From JAKANT01 sp035502095 (GTDB lineage: Bacteria; Pseudomonadota; Gammaproteobacteria; Burkholderiales; Burkholderiaceae_F), in the NCBI GenBank assembly GCA_035502095.1, contig DATJUX010000043.1, positions 124,001-188,000 on the forward strand: DNA of 64,000 nucleotides. The letters are read 5' to 3'. The notes beneath the pieces are model-generated. The model saw only the letters and a list, made by a program, of their open reading frames with translations, searched no databases and was not told where the DNA came from. Numbering within the stretch: the first letter of the stretch is position 1; each line of letters begins with the position of its first letter. Below, piece by piece: positions 50,451-58,324 of this stretch. Both the position numbers and the translations under genes were made by a program.

Positions 50451-51055
50451 ATCAGGCTGCATGACCACGCGCCATTTCGAGGCGCAGCCGCTCTGCGCGC
50501 CGATCACCTGCTCCCGGGAGATCCCATAGACCCGCTGCGTCCACGGCCGCCTGGACTCCACCGACGCGCCGGACGCGGTGGACGTCTGGAAGCGTTGCTG
50601 CGCAGGTAAACGAGAAGCTCCAGCCGCGGCGGGTAGACGAGTTCGGTGCTAGCCCCGCTCGAAAGCGGGGATGGCGGGGGCTTGCGCCAGGGAGTCACGG
50701 ACCGATTGGTCGGTAGGCCTCGTCGCTCGTCCCCGAGTTGGCTGCGAAGACGAAGCTGACCAACTTGTTCTCACCCAGCGTGCAGGGCTTCATGCTCCTT
50801 CACGGCGGCGACGAATTTCCGTATCGCCGCCTGTTGGCGGCGTTGTTGCACGCGCACGGCAGGGTGGAGCCGCGCATCCCACCAGCGGCGGCCGGCGACC
50901 AAACGGCGTGGTTGAAAACCGTCTCGCTCCGTGAGCCCGCTCATCTCGCCGCCCGACAGTTCAGGTCGGCTTCATGTTCACGCCCCCCATCGTCGCTGTC
51001 GATCGGCCTTTGATCCCGGGTGTAATGTCGCGGCTCCGTACGAAGCGGCGACGCA
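50451..51055. other. about 0.6 kb with no gene recognised
   Basis: Between the HAD fragment and the lipoprotein at 51056 I see no supported frame. The short frames present lack family character and are not preceded by good ribosome sites. The last 100 bases probably hold the promoter of the lipoprotein gene. Confidence 0.45.
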
Positions 51056-51457
51056 ATGAAGAGACTTGCGACCGGTACCTCTGCGCTTTTGGCATCACTG
51101 CTCGCCGCATGCGCAAGCGGCGGAGGTTCGAGCCAGCCCTACGCGATCATCCAGGCGCAGCCGATTCAACTCACTGAAACCGTGGCGCCCGCCTTTGTCA
51201 TGGCAATCGACGGCCTCAATCGCGCGCTGCGCAACGACCTCCCGGTGAGCCCCGGAACGCGCAAGGTCGACGTGAGCATCCAGACGCCGGGCGGCGGCGA
51301 ACCCCCGCGCGACACGCTCACGATCGATGCCAAGCCATGCATGCGGTATCTGCTTGCGGCGCAGCGCTCTTCGGCGACCTCACGCGACTGGCACGCATTC
51401 GTGGCGCAGGAACTGCCGATCGAAGACTGCGTGAAACAGTTCCCGGCAGCGAAATAG
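51056..51457 (+). CDS. lipoprotein, paralogue of the one at 46472
   Basis: A 133-residue lipoprotein: MKRLATGTSALLASLLAAC signal with lipobox LAAC, then ASGGGSSQPYAIIQAQPIQL. The body shares AFVMAIDGLNRALRNDLPVS with the copy at 46472 (AFISAIDGVSRDIKNNDPVT), then IDAKPCMRYLLAAQR and TSRDW..., with a second Cys near the end (EDCVKQFPAAK). These are diverged paralogues on the same strand 4.6 kb apart. The gene converges on the BamA-like gene. A CCCTCTCC-type palindrome follows the stop at 51466. Confidence 0.7.
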   Translation: MKRLATGTSALLASLLAACASGGGSSQPYAIIQAQPIQLTETVAPAFVMAIDGLNRALRNDLPVSPGTRKVDVSIQTPGGGEPPRDTLTIDAKPCMRYLLAAQRSSATSRDWHAFVAQELPIEDCVKQFPAAK

Positions 51458-51465
51458 GAAACGAG

Positions 51466-51490
51466 CCCCCTCTCCTCCTGCGGGAGACGG
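51466..51490. repeat. C-rich palindrome between convergent genes
   Basis: CCCCCTCTCCTCCTGCGGGAGACGG is a degenerate copy of the CCCTCCCCCG..CGGGGGAGGG palindrome. It lies between the lipoprotein stop and the end of the BamA-like gene, where it could act as a two-way terminator. Confidence 0.4.
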
Positions 51491-51505
51491 ATCAGGAGAA
51501 AGGAC

Positions 51506-52627
51506 TCACCGCCAGGCGTTGCCGACCTGGATGTAGAACGCCTTGTCCTGGGTGCTCCATGCGAAGTCCATGCCCGCGTAGACGCCGAGCCGGCGCGCGA
51601 TCAGGTACCTGAACCCGACGCCCTTCGCGACCGTGCCGGTCCCATCGGAAAAGTCGCTGAAGGTTCCCCAGGCGCGTCCCGCGCCGACGAACCCGATCGC
51701 CGCCCAGCGTGGCGTGACGTTCCAGCGCACCTCCGTCTCGAGCACGCCCGTGCGCTTGTCCTGCAGGCGCGCCGCGGGCACGCCGCGCAGATCGACGAAG
51801 GGCAGGATGTAGAACGGCACGTCGCCTTCAGCGGCGCGGCCATCGATGCGTCCGCCGAGGATGATCGTCTTGCCGATCGGCCAGTAGCCGAACGCATGCG
51901 CGCGGTAGGTCTGGAAGCGCGTATCGCTGCCCCAGTCGGGATCGGCGAAGGTCGCATCGATGCTGCCGGTCCAGCCGCGCGACGGCGTGAAGAGGTTGTC
52001 GCGCGTATCGACCTCGAGCGAAATGCCCAGGGCGGAGGCGGTCGAGTTGCGCACGATCGGGCCGAACTGCGCGGCCGAGCTTTCGTTGTCGAAGCGATTG
52101 GTCAGGTCGGCGTAGTTCCAGCGCAGGACAAGCCACGCGTCACTTTGTCCGAGACGGATCATTCCGTGCTGCACCGAACCCCAGCCATCGAGGTTGTAGC
52201 GGACCGGACCGAGCTTGCCGCCGGGGCCGTAGAAGTCGAGGTTCACGCTCATGCGGGCGATGCCGCCGCGCCAGCGGTACTGGTCGTTGGCGAACCCCAC
52301 CATGCCGCCGGCGAAGCCGAGCCAGGTACCGTTTTCCGTATGCGCGCCGCCCAAGGCGTAGATGTCGGGAGGCCGGTAGCGCCCGGCTTCGACGGCGTCC
52401 GCCGAGGCCTCGCGGATCGATTCGCGAAAGAACAGCGCCGCCAGGCCGCCGCCGTATCCGACCGCGGGTTCGGTGATGATGATCGGCACCGGCAGGAAAC
52501 CCTTGCGATCGAGCAGCCACTCCGACATGTCGAACTGGCCGTCGTCGGGGTCGATGAACCCGTCCAGCCAACCCGCCGTGGCAAGCGGCGAAGCCAGCGC
52601 GAGCAACGAGATCAGTCCCGCCGCCAA
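51506..52627 (-). CDS. BamA/TamA-family (D15 surface antigen) outer-membrane barrel without POTRA domains
   Basis: About 373 residues from a TTG at 52627, giving LAAGLISLLALASPLATAGW as signal peptide. Then comes LPVPIIITEPAVGYGGGLAA, the family strand, and a full 16-strand-like barrel: EVDTRDNLFTPSRGWTG is the classic Omp85 barrel motif, plus LPFVDLRGVPAARLQDKRTG and VGAGRAWG. There are no POTRA repeats. Such short Omp85 relatives export small substrates or lipids; function is unknown. The start is uncertain, since the frame is open to 52879 (in-frame ATG at 52798), but upstream residues do not look like the family, and the palindrome at 52637-52660 sits just before the TTG. Confidence 0.75.
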   Translation of the reverse strand: MAAGLISLLALASPLATAGWLDGFIDPDDGQFDMSEWLLDRKGFLPVPIIITEPAVGYGGGLAALFFRESIREASADAVEAGRYRPPDIYALGGAHTENGTWLGFAGGMVGFANDQYRWRGGIARMSVNLDFYGPGGKLGPVRYNLDGWGSVQHGMIRLGQSDAWLVLRWNYADLTNRFDNESSAAQFGPIVRNSTASALGISLEVDTRDNLFTPSRGWTGSIDATFADPDWGSDTRFQTYRAHAFGYWPIGKTIILGGRIDGRAAEGDVPFYILPFVDLRGVPAARLQDKRTGVLETEVRWNVTPRWAAIGFVGAGRAWGTFSDFSDGTGTVAKGVGFRYLIARRLGVYAGMDFAWSTQDKAFYIQVGNAWR

Positions 52628-52636
52628 CCCCGTTCT

Positions 52637-52660
52637 CCCTCCCCCGACTGCGGGGGAGGG
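52637..52660. repeat. perfect 10-bp CCCTCCCCCG palindrome
   Basis: CCCTCCCCCG (52637-52646), loop ACTG, CGGGGGAGGG (52651-52660). It is the most regular copy of the palindrome family in this window. On the minus strand its right side ends with a GGGGGAGGG purine run that may serve as the ribosome-binding site for the TTG at 52627, in which case the hairpin would hide it. Confidence 0.55.
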
Positions 52661-52915
52661 CGGAGCCAAGGCCGCGCGAACCTCGGTGTCCGTCAAGGAG
52701 GCCTTTCTTCTTCTATGGGCGTAGAGCGTGAGTGAAGTGCCGGTCACCGGCGGATTGCGCGGCGGCCAAGCGTAATCCGCATTCAAAGCCGCGAGCATCT
52801 TTCCCCGAGTCTCCGCCGCCGCGCCATTGACCGCAACGACTTCCTTGAGCGGGACTTGAGCGAGGTCCGTGCGCGGCAAAAGACAGCGAACGGCGCGAAG
52901 CGCCGGCCTGATCCC

Positions 52916-54490
52916 CTACAGCAGCCAGTCGATCGGCAGGATCGAGAGGAACCGGATCCAGAGCAGCTTGAAAGCACCGACGCCGGGCGTCGAGGCGTGC
53001 CGCACGGCGCCGGCCGCGGTCTCCTCGATCCATTCGATGTCGCTGCCGTCGGCCGTCAGGCGTGCCTCGTAGGCGCTCTGCGGGAACGCGGTGTCGAACA
53101 TCTCCGACAGCCGCGTCGCCAGATGCGGGCTCTCCAGCACGACGCCCATCTCCGTGTTGAGGCGTGCCGAGCGCGGGTCGAGATTGAACGAGCCGACGAA
53201 AATGCGGCTGCGATCGACGCCGAACGTCTTCGCATGCAGGCTTGCGTCGGAGCTGCCGCCGATGCGCCGGTGCTCGTCGTCATCCTTGGTCTCCCGTGCG
53301 GCACTGGGCTTGAGCTCGAACAGGCGCACGCCGCCTCCGCGCAGCAGGTCCGCGCGGTATTTCGCGTAGCCGGCATAAACGGGAGAGACATCGGTCGCGG
53401 CGAGAGAGTTGGTCAGCACGCGCACCTGGACGCCGCGATCGGCCAGTTCGCGCAGCGCTTTCGTGCCGACTTCGGTCGGGACGAAGTAGGGCGACACGAG
53501 CTCGAGCTCGCGCAGCGGCCTGCCGAGGGTCGCTTCCAGGCGCGGTCCCATGTGGGTCTCGGTCTGCTCGGGCGGATGCAGGACCTTGGCTGGATCGTCG
53601 TTGACCAGATGTGCCGGCACCCACTCGAGGGCAAGCTCGCCGGCAAGCAGCTGTTGCACCAGCGAGGTGTCGCGCACCGCTTCGAGATACCGGGTGGACT
53701 CGGGTCTGCCTTCCAGCGCGGTCCACGCCGCGCGAACCTGTTCGGGGGTTGCCGCCTGTGCGCCGTGGATGATGCTTGCAACGGGGTACGCGGACTCGCT
53801 GTTCCAGTAGGCGTCGAACTCCGCCGATATGTCGTGCACCACCGCGCCGGCGACCAGCACGTCGAGGTCGGCAAACTCGACGGGGCTGTCGGCACCGAGA
53901 TATTCGTCGCCGATATTGCGGCCGCCGACGATCGCCACCTGGTTGTCCGCCGTGAACGACTTGTTGTGCATGCGGCGGTTGACGCGTGAAAAATCCGCTG
54001 CGAAGTCGCCGACGCGGAAGCTGCGGCTGGCAAACGGGTTGAACAGCCTGACCTCGATGTTGGGATGTGCGTTGAGCGCGACCAGGGCGTCGTCCAGGCC
54101 CTTGGTGTTAGCGTCGTCGAGCAGCAGCCGCACGCGCACGCCGCGCTCGGCGGCGTCCCACAGCGCCTTGCTGAGCAGTCCGCCGCTCGTATCCGGGCGC
54201 CAGATGTAGTACTGCAGATCGAGACTGCGCTGTGCGGTGCGTGCAAGCAGCAGGCGCGCTGCGAACGCGTCGCGACCGGCTGGAATTGCATGGACGCCCG
54301 TCTTGCCCGGGTGGTCGGCGGCGGCCGGCGCCAGTGCTCGGCCAAGCGCCGTATCGCCAGTATCGGCAAGTGCGCTCGAGGACGTCCGCTCAACGTGCTC
54401 CGGCAGGCTGGCGCAAGCGACAAGTGCGATGGCGAAGGCCCACGCTGCGGCGCGTGCCGCAACGGCGGCCGAGAAGCAGCGCGGACTCAC
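52916..54490 (-). CDS. phospholipase D / cardiolipin synthase-like lipoprotein
   Basis: About 524 residues from GTG 54490, which gives a lipoprotein signal ending AFAIALVAC (Cys about 26). Two HKD motifs are present: HNKSFTADNQVAIVGGRN (His/Lys, first) and HAKTFGVDRSRIFVGSFNLD (second), with QYYIWRPDTSGGLLSKALWD and SPYFVPTE in normal positions. This layout is that of ClsC/YmdC-like phospholipase D-family enzymes that act on phospholipids in the envelope. GTG 54529 is an alternative start. It is the last gene on this strand in the envelope group. Cardiolipin synthesis is inferred from the family. Confidence 0.85.
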   Translation of the reverse strand: MSPRCFSAAVAARAAAWAFAIALVACASLPEHVERTSSSALADTGDTALGRALAPAAADHPGKTGVHAIPAGRDAFAARLLLARTAQRSLDLQYYIWRPDTSGGLLSKALWDAAERGVRVRLLLDDANTKGLDDALVALNAHPNIEVRLFNPFASRSFRVGDFAADFSRVNRRMHNKSFTADNQVAIVGGRNIGDEYLGADSPVEFADLDVLVAGAVVHDISAEFDAYWNSESAYPVASIIHGAQAATPEQVRAAWTALEGRPESTRYLEAVRDTSLVQQLLAGELALEWVPAHLVNDDPAKVLHPPEQTETHMGPRLEATLGRPLRELELVSPYFVPTEVGTKALRELADRGVQVRVLTNSLAATDVSPVYAGYAKYRADLLRGGGVRLFELKPSAARETKDDDEHRRIGGSSDASLHAKTFGVDRSRIFVGSFNLDPRSARLNTEMGVVLESPHLATRLSEMFDTAFPQSAYEARLTADGSDIEWIEETAAGAVRHASTPGVGAFKLLWIRFLSILPIDWLL

Positions 54491-54542
54491 GTCGCCATCG
54501 GGCGACCGGTCGGCCAGGTCGATGCGCACGGTCCCATCGGGT

Positions 54543-54555
54543 CCCCCGCAGGGGG
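54543..54555. repeat. short C-rich/G-rich palindrome copy
   Basis: CCCCCGCAGGGGG is a minimal copy of the CCCTCCCCCG palindrome family, located just upstream of the phospholipase D-like gene. Confidence 0.35.
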
Positions 54556-54727
54556 TCGCATATCGTAATCGCGAAGCGGTGGACCCACCGCGTGCCGCGG
54601 CGTGAGGGGCAATCAGCGACGCGCGAAGATCTGAAGTCCTCGCCTGCGCGCGGGATCGGAGGCGGTGGTGCCTGCGTCGTGCCAGCGGCGCTCGCGGCAC
54701 CCAGCGAGCGCGCTCGGTCGCGCGCGC

Positions 54728-54985
54728 CTAGTGCGCGACGAACTCCTCGTGCTCGTTCTCGACGAGGTAGGCCGGAATCACTTCCAGCCGAAGCTTCCTG
54801 GCGGCCAGCCAGCGACGCTCGCCGTGGACGATCACATAGCCGTCGGGCGTCGGGCGCAACAACACGGGCCGCAACACGCCGTAGCGACGAATGCTATCGA
54901 CGAGGTCGTCGAGCGCCGCGGAGTGCTCCCGGTCCTGGGTCCGCTCGGCGCGGATGTCGCTGCAGCGGATCTGTCTTACCAGCAT
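54728..54985 (-). CDS. stand-alone ParB-like N-terminal domain protein
   Basis: An 85-residue protein from ATG 54985 with GGGAG five to six bases ahead. The body ALDDLVDSIRRYGVLRPVLL and DGYVIVHGERRWLAARKLRL is the ParB/sulfiredoxin-type domain; GERR is its nucleotide-binding motif. The whole protein is this one domain plus a short tail, with no HTH or dimerisation part, so it is not a chromosome-segregation ParB. It follows the nitrile hydratase beta gene (188 bases) on the same strand. It may bind CTP or ATP and act as a small regulator; its role is unknown. Confidence 0.72.
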   Translation of the reverse strand: MLVRQIRCSDIRAERTQDREHSAALDDLVDSIRRYGVLRPVLLRPTPDGYVIVHGERRWLAARKLRLEVIPAYLVENEHEEFVAH

Positions 54986-55015
54986 TCCATCTCCCTGATT
55001 GCGGAGGAAAACCAC

Positions 55016-55195
55016 ATGGAGGCCAAGTGCCGTAAGTGTGCCGCCCGATCGAACATCTGGGAACCCGGGGACGCGCTCGGATGCCCGATTTGCGCGAACC
55101 CGGATCGCGAGACCCGACGACCGGTAGCTTGCCTCGGCGCGGATACTAAGTTCCAGCGTTCTGACAAAGACCGTCAGGTAATCCGTTCGAGGTAG
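55016..55195 (+). CDS. small zinc-ribbon protein
   Basis: A 59-residue protein from ATG 55016, with GGAGG eight bases ahead. It has two CxxC knuckles: CRKC (residues 5-8) and CPIC (about 23-26) spaced by WEPGDALG, then a polar tail ending VIRSR. This is a compact zinc ribbon. It is divergent from the ParB-like gene (30-base gap between starts) and its last codons overlap the end of the nitrile hydratase beta gene on the opposite strand by 22 bases. The tail may therefore be read-through of non-coding sequence. Function unknown. Confidence 0.5.
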   Translation: MEAKCRKCAARSNIWEPGDALGCPICANPDRETRRPVACLGADTKFQRSDKDRQVIRSR

Positions 55196-55791
55196 CTTTG
55201 AAAGACGGCGACGTGCACGAGGGCCGGATCCGCGGAGTTCGGCCACAGATCTTCGCTGCGGAACCGCACGTCGTACGTCGGCTCGTCCTCCGCCGCGACG
55301 CCGTGGGCATGCGCGTCGGGGAAGGGGTAGGCAGGTGACTCGCTGATGACAACGCCGGACTTGCCGCGGATGTAGCCCGGCATGCGGACGTGTCCCGGGA
55401 CATGGTCGGCCCGGACGCGCACGCGGGCGCCGGGATTGAAACGTTCGCGTTTCGCCGCGTTGCTGCGGCCCGGCACGCCCGCTGCCGAGAGAGGAAACCG
55501 GCCAACCGCGCGCCGCTCGAGATCCTCGCGCGAGACGATGCCTTTCTCGATACAGAGTGTCGCGAGGCCGGTAAGCGAGCGTTCGTAGTAACTCGCGGCG
55601 AGATAGTGACGCGGATCCATGCGTTCGATCGCGTAGCGATACTCGTCCATGTTGAAGATGCCGGCACGGACCGCGTACGCATAGAGCGAATTCGCGCGCA
55701 CCTCCCACTCAGCATGGAAGGCCGGCGCATTGAGCGTGTACTGCACCGTGCCAAATCCCTGGCGGCCGCCCAGATCGTGTACGCCGTCCAT
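55174..55791 (-). CDS. nthB: nitrile hydratase beta subunit (or thiocyanate hydrolase-like)
   Basis: A 205-residue beta subunit of the nitrile hydratase family. The N-terminus MDGVHDLGGRQGFGTVQY is the family signature; HAEWEVRANSLYAYAVRAGI and RHYLAASYYERSLTGLATL form the helical part; the C-terminal SH3-like barrel begins FNPGARVRVRADHVPGHVRM and ends with the YDVRF region. It is a single chain of near-normal length (usual about 220), unlike thiocyanate hydrolase, where it is split into two. It lies 10 bases after the alpha gene, so the two are cotranscribed. It forms an alpha2beta2-type enzyme that hydrates nitriles to amides. Confidence 0.85.
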   Translation of the reverse strand: MDGVHDLGGRQGFGTVQYTLNAPAFHAEWEVRANSLYAYAVRAGIFNMDEYRYAIERMDPRHYLAASYYERSLTGLATLCIEKGIVSREDLERRAVGRFPLSAAGVPGRSNAAKRERFNPGARVRVRADHVPGHVRMPGYIRGKSGVVISESPAYPFPDAHAHGVAAEDEPTYDVRFRSEDLWPNSADPALVHVAVFQSYLERIT

Positions 55792-55801
55792 GACTGGTGT
55801 C

Positions 55802-56398
55802 TCAGAGTCGTGCCACGCCGATCATCGAATCGCGCGTCACGATCGGGGCGAGGCGCTCCTCCGGCCAGCCGATGGTGTCCGGCGGTTGCACCGGCAGGAC
55901 CATGTAACGGGTGTCCGCCGTCGTGTCCCAGACGCGGATCTCGACGCCGGGCGGCAGGTCGAGCCCCATTTCTTTCAGCACGGTGCGCGACTGGCGCACG
56001 ATGCGCGCGCGGTAGTCCAGGTCCTTGTACCAGTCGGGGGGCAGCCCGATGATCGTGAATGCGGTGCACGAGCAGAGGGTGCAGCAGATGACGTTGTGCA
56101 CCGCCGGCGTGTTCTCGAGCACCACGAGATGGCGGTGATGCTTCGGCATCGCAAGTCCGAGCTCCGCGACCGCGGCGCGCCCGTCCGCGAGCAACCGCGC
56201 GCGGAACGCCGGATCGACCCATGCCCTGGCCACGACGCGCGCGCCGTTCTGGGGCACCCACTGTTCGAGCGCGAGGCGCGACAGTTCCTCGATGGTGCCG
56301 GCCGCCTTGATGTTGCGCTCCTCGAGCACGGCCTGGATCGCATCGACTCGCTGCTCCATCGACGCCGTCAGTTGCTCCGTGTGATTCTGCTGCGCCAT
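55802..56398 (-). CDS. nthA: nitrile hydratase alpha subunit (or thiocyanate hydrolase gamma-like), Co-type metal site
   Basis: A 198-residue alpha subunit. The metal site reads CTLCSC (residues 106-111), with Thr at the second position as in cobalt-type enzymes. After it comes TAFTIIGLPPDWYKDLDYRA instead of the usual YPWxxLGLPPxWYK, followed by SRTVLKEMGLDLP and EIRVWDTTADTRYMVLP. The TAF and DTTADTRY features may be closer to thiocyanate hydrolase gamma than to standard nitrile hydratase; I cannot separate these without a search. The ATG at 56398 begins MAQQNHTEQLTASMEQRVDA. The beta gene follows; no activator gene of the nitrile hydratase P14K/NhlE type is visible. Confidence 0.85.
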   Translation of the reverse strand: MAQQNHTEQLTASMEQRVDAIQAVLEERNIKAAGTIEELSRLALEQWVPQNGARVVARAWVDPAFRARLLADGRAAVAELGLAMPKHHRHLVVLENTPAVHNVICCTLCSCTAFTIIGLPPDWYKDLDYRARIVRQSRTVLKEMGLDLPPGVEIRVWDTTADTRYMVLPVQPPDTIGWPEERLAPIVTRDSMIGVARL

Positions 56399-56459
56399 GC
56401 TCGTCGCTCCTGCGAAACACGGTCGGGCCAGTATTCCTCCGCGAGAGGCACCGGTCAAA

Positions 56460-57248
56460 TCAGACGACGATCGGAGTGGCCGCTCCGTCGAGCGTCAGCA
56501 CGGCGCCGCTGACGTAGCTCGCGCGCCGCGAGGCGAGGAACACGACGGCATCGGCGATGTCCTGCGGTTGTGCCAGCCTGCCGAGCGGCATTGCGCTCGT
56601 GCGCTGCCGCAGGATCTCCGCGACCGGGCGGCCGGCCTGGCGTGCCTCGGCCTCGAACCCCTCCTGCATGCGCTCGGTTTCGGTCAGGCCGGGGTTCACC
56701 GCGTTGACGCGGATGCCCCTGGACGCGAATGCGTTGGCGAGCCCTACGCTCGCCAGCATCAGCGCCGCATTAGCGGCTCCACCGGGCAGGTGTGTCGGCC
56801 CGGCGATCTTTCCTCCCATCCCGATCACGTTGACGATGACGCCCTTGCCGCGCGCTGCCATGCCGCGCAGGACCGCATCCATCGCGTGCACGTACGTGAA
56901 GTACTTCGCCTGCATCGCGGCGTGCCAGTGCTCGGCGGTGAGTTCCGCGGGTGGCGTGCGCCGCGCGGCGCCGGCGGAGTTCACCAGCACGTCGACCGGG
57001 CCGAGTGCCGCTTCCACCTTGCCGACCATGGCCGCCGCCTGCCTCGGATCGACGAGGTCGGCGGCAACGGTGACCGGCTCGACCCCGTCGCGCGCCAGTG
57101 CCTGCGCGGCGCGCGCGAGGTTGGCCTCGCTGCGCGATGCGATGGCGATCCGCGCTCCCTCGGCCGCGAACGACCGCGCGCAGGCGAGGCCGATGCCCTT
57201 GCTCCCGCCGGTGACGAGAACGACCATGCCGTCCAGGCCGAGATCCAT
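56460..57248 (-). CDS. SDR-family protein lacking the usual Tyr-Lys catalytic pair
   Basis: A 262-residue short-chain dehydrogenase/reductase. The NAD(P) site TGGSKGIGLACARSF (about residues 14-28) and VLVNSAGAARR are normal. In the catalytic region, where the family has S...YxxxK, the sequence is NVIGMGGKIAG and PGGAANAALMLASVGLANAF, with no Tyr or Lys at the aligned place. The C-terminal RGIRVNAVNPGLTETERM is standard. It may be an inactive or altered relative, or use another residue. It lies 61 bases upstream of the nitrile hydratase alpha gene on the same strand. The substrate is unknown. Confidence 0.82.
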   Translation of the reverse strand: MDLGLDGMVVLVTGGSKGIGLACARSFAAEGARIAIASRSEANLARAAQALARDGVEPVTVAADLVDPRQAAAMVGKVEAALGPVDVLVNSAGAARRTPPAELTAEHWHAAMQAKYFTYVHAMDAVLRGMAARGKGVIVNVIGMGGKIAGPTHLPGGAANAALMLASVGLANAFASRGIRVNAVNPGLTETERMQEGFEAEARQAGRPVAEILRQRTSAMPLGRLAQPQDIADAVVFLASRRASYVSGAVLTLDGAATPIVV

Positions 57249-57458
57249 CGCGCGTGCTCCTTCGGTGACAGGACGCACCATTTCACACCGTTTCGACGCC
57301 AGCCGCCGTGCGGGCGGCATGTGGGCCGAAGCTCCGATATCCCGCGCCAGGTCGCCCGCCTGAGTGGTTGCCGTTTGGTTGCCGGGTACGCACACTTCGG
57401 CGTGAATGTGCAGTTGCTTCGGTGAACCGGGCTGCTGATGCCCAGAGGGGAATGGCTG

Positions 57459-58301
57459 ATGAAAGAGGATGTGTTTGCCGGCGTTCGGGGCTACAAGCTC
57501 TTCACCCGCGTGTGGCGGCCCGAGCGCCCGCGCGCCGCAGTCGTCATCGTGCATGGCTTCAATTCGCACAGCGGCTACTACCTGTGGGTCGCCGACCGGT
57601 TCGTCGCGAACGGGCTTGCCGTCTATGCGCTCGACCTGCGCGGCCGTGGCAAGTCCGACGGCGAACGTTTTTATGTCGACCGCTTCGCCGACTATGTCGA
57701 CGACGTGTCGGCCTTCATCCGCATCGCCAGGCAGCGCGAGCCGGGGCTGCCGATATTCCTGCTCGGTCATAGCGCCGGCGGCGTGGTTTCCTGCGTCTAC
57801 GCGCTCGAGCATCAGGCGGAGATCGCCGGCCTGATCTGCGAAAGTTTCGCCCACGAAGTGCCGGCGCCCGACTTGGCGCTCTCCGTGCTCAAGGGCTTGA
57901 GCCATCTCGCGCCCCACGCGCACGTGCTCAAGCTCAAGAACGAGGACTTCTCGCGCGATCCGGCGGTTGTCGCGGCGATGAACAACGACCCGCTGATCGC
58001 GAACGAGTCGCAGCCGACGCAGACCGTGGCGGAGATGGTGCGCGCCGACGAGCGCCTGAAGAAAGACTTTCCGCTCATCAAGCTGCCGGTGCTGATCCTG
58101 CACGGCACGGCCGACAAGGCGACCAAGCCGAGTGGCAGCCAGCGTTTCTACGACAAGGCGGGTTCGAGCGACAAGACGCTGCGCCTGTACGAAGGGCATT
58201 TTCACGACCTGCTCAACGACCTCGGCAAGGAAGAGGTGCTGGGCGATATCCAGAAGTGGATCGATGCGCGGATCAGGCCGCGTGGACTGGGAGGCCGGTG
58301 A
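57459..58301 (+). CDS. monoacylglycerol lipase-like alpha/beta hydrolase
   Basis: A 280-residue serine hydrolase of the lysophospholipase/monoacylglycerol lipase group. It has VVIVHGFNSHSGYYLWVADR (oxyanion HG), YALDLRGRGKSDGERFYVDR, nucleophile GHSAGG, acid in ILHGTADKATKPSGSQRF and His in EGHFHDLLNDLG. No signal peptide, so it is cytosolic or membrane-associated. I chose ATG 57459 because GAGGGG lies eight bases upstream; ATG 57438 would add seven residues. It converges on the AraC gene with a 23-base gap. It probably hydrolyses acylglycerols or other esters. Confidence 0.88.
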   Translation: MKEDVFAGVRGYKLFTRVWRPERPRAAVVIVHGFNSHSGYYLWVADRFVANGLAVYALDLRGRGKSDGERFYVDRFADYVDDVSAFIRIARQREPGLPIFLLGHSAGGVVSCVYALEHQAEIAGLICESFAHEVPAPDLALSVLKGLSHLAPHAHVLKLKNEDFSRDPAVVAAMNNDPLIANESQPTQTVAEMVRADERLKKDFPLIKLPVLILHGTADKATKPSGSQRFYDKAGSSDKTLRLYEGHFHDLLNDLGKEEVLGDIQKWIDARIRPRGLGGR

Positions 58302-58324
58302 CGCGGAACCTGTTTGCCGACCAG

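Noticed and set aside
54728..54985. Chromosome-partitioning parB or plasmid origin
   Set aside because: Only the N-terminal ParB-type domain is present, with no ParA neighbour, HTH domain or parS-like repeats.
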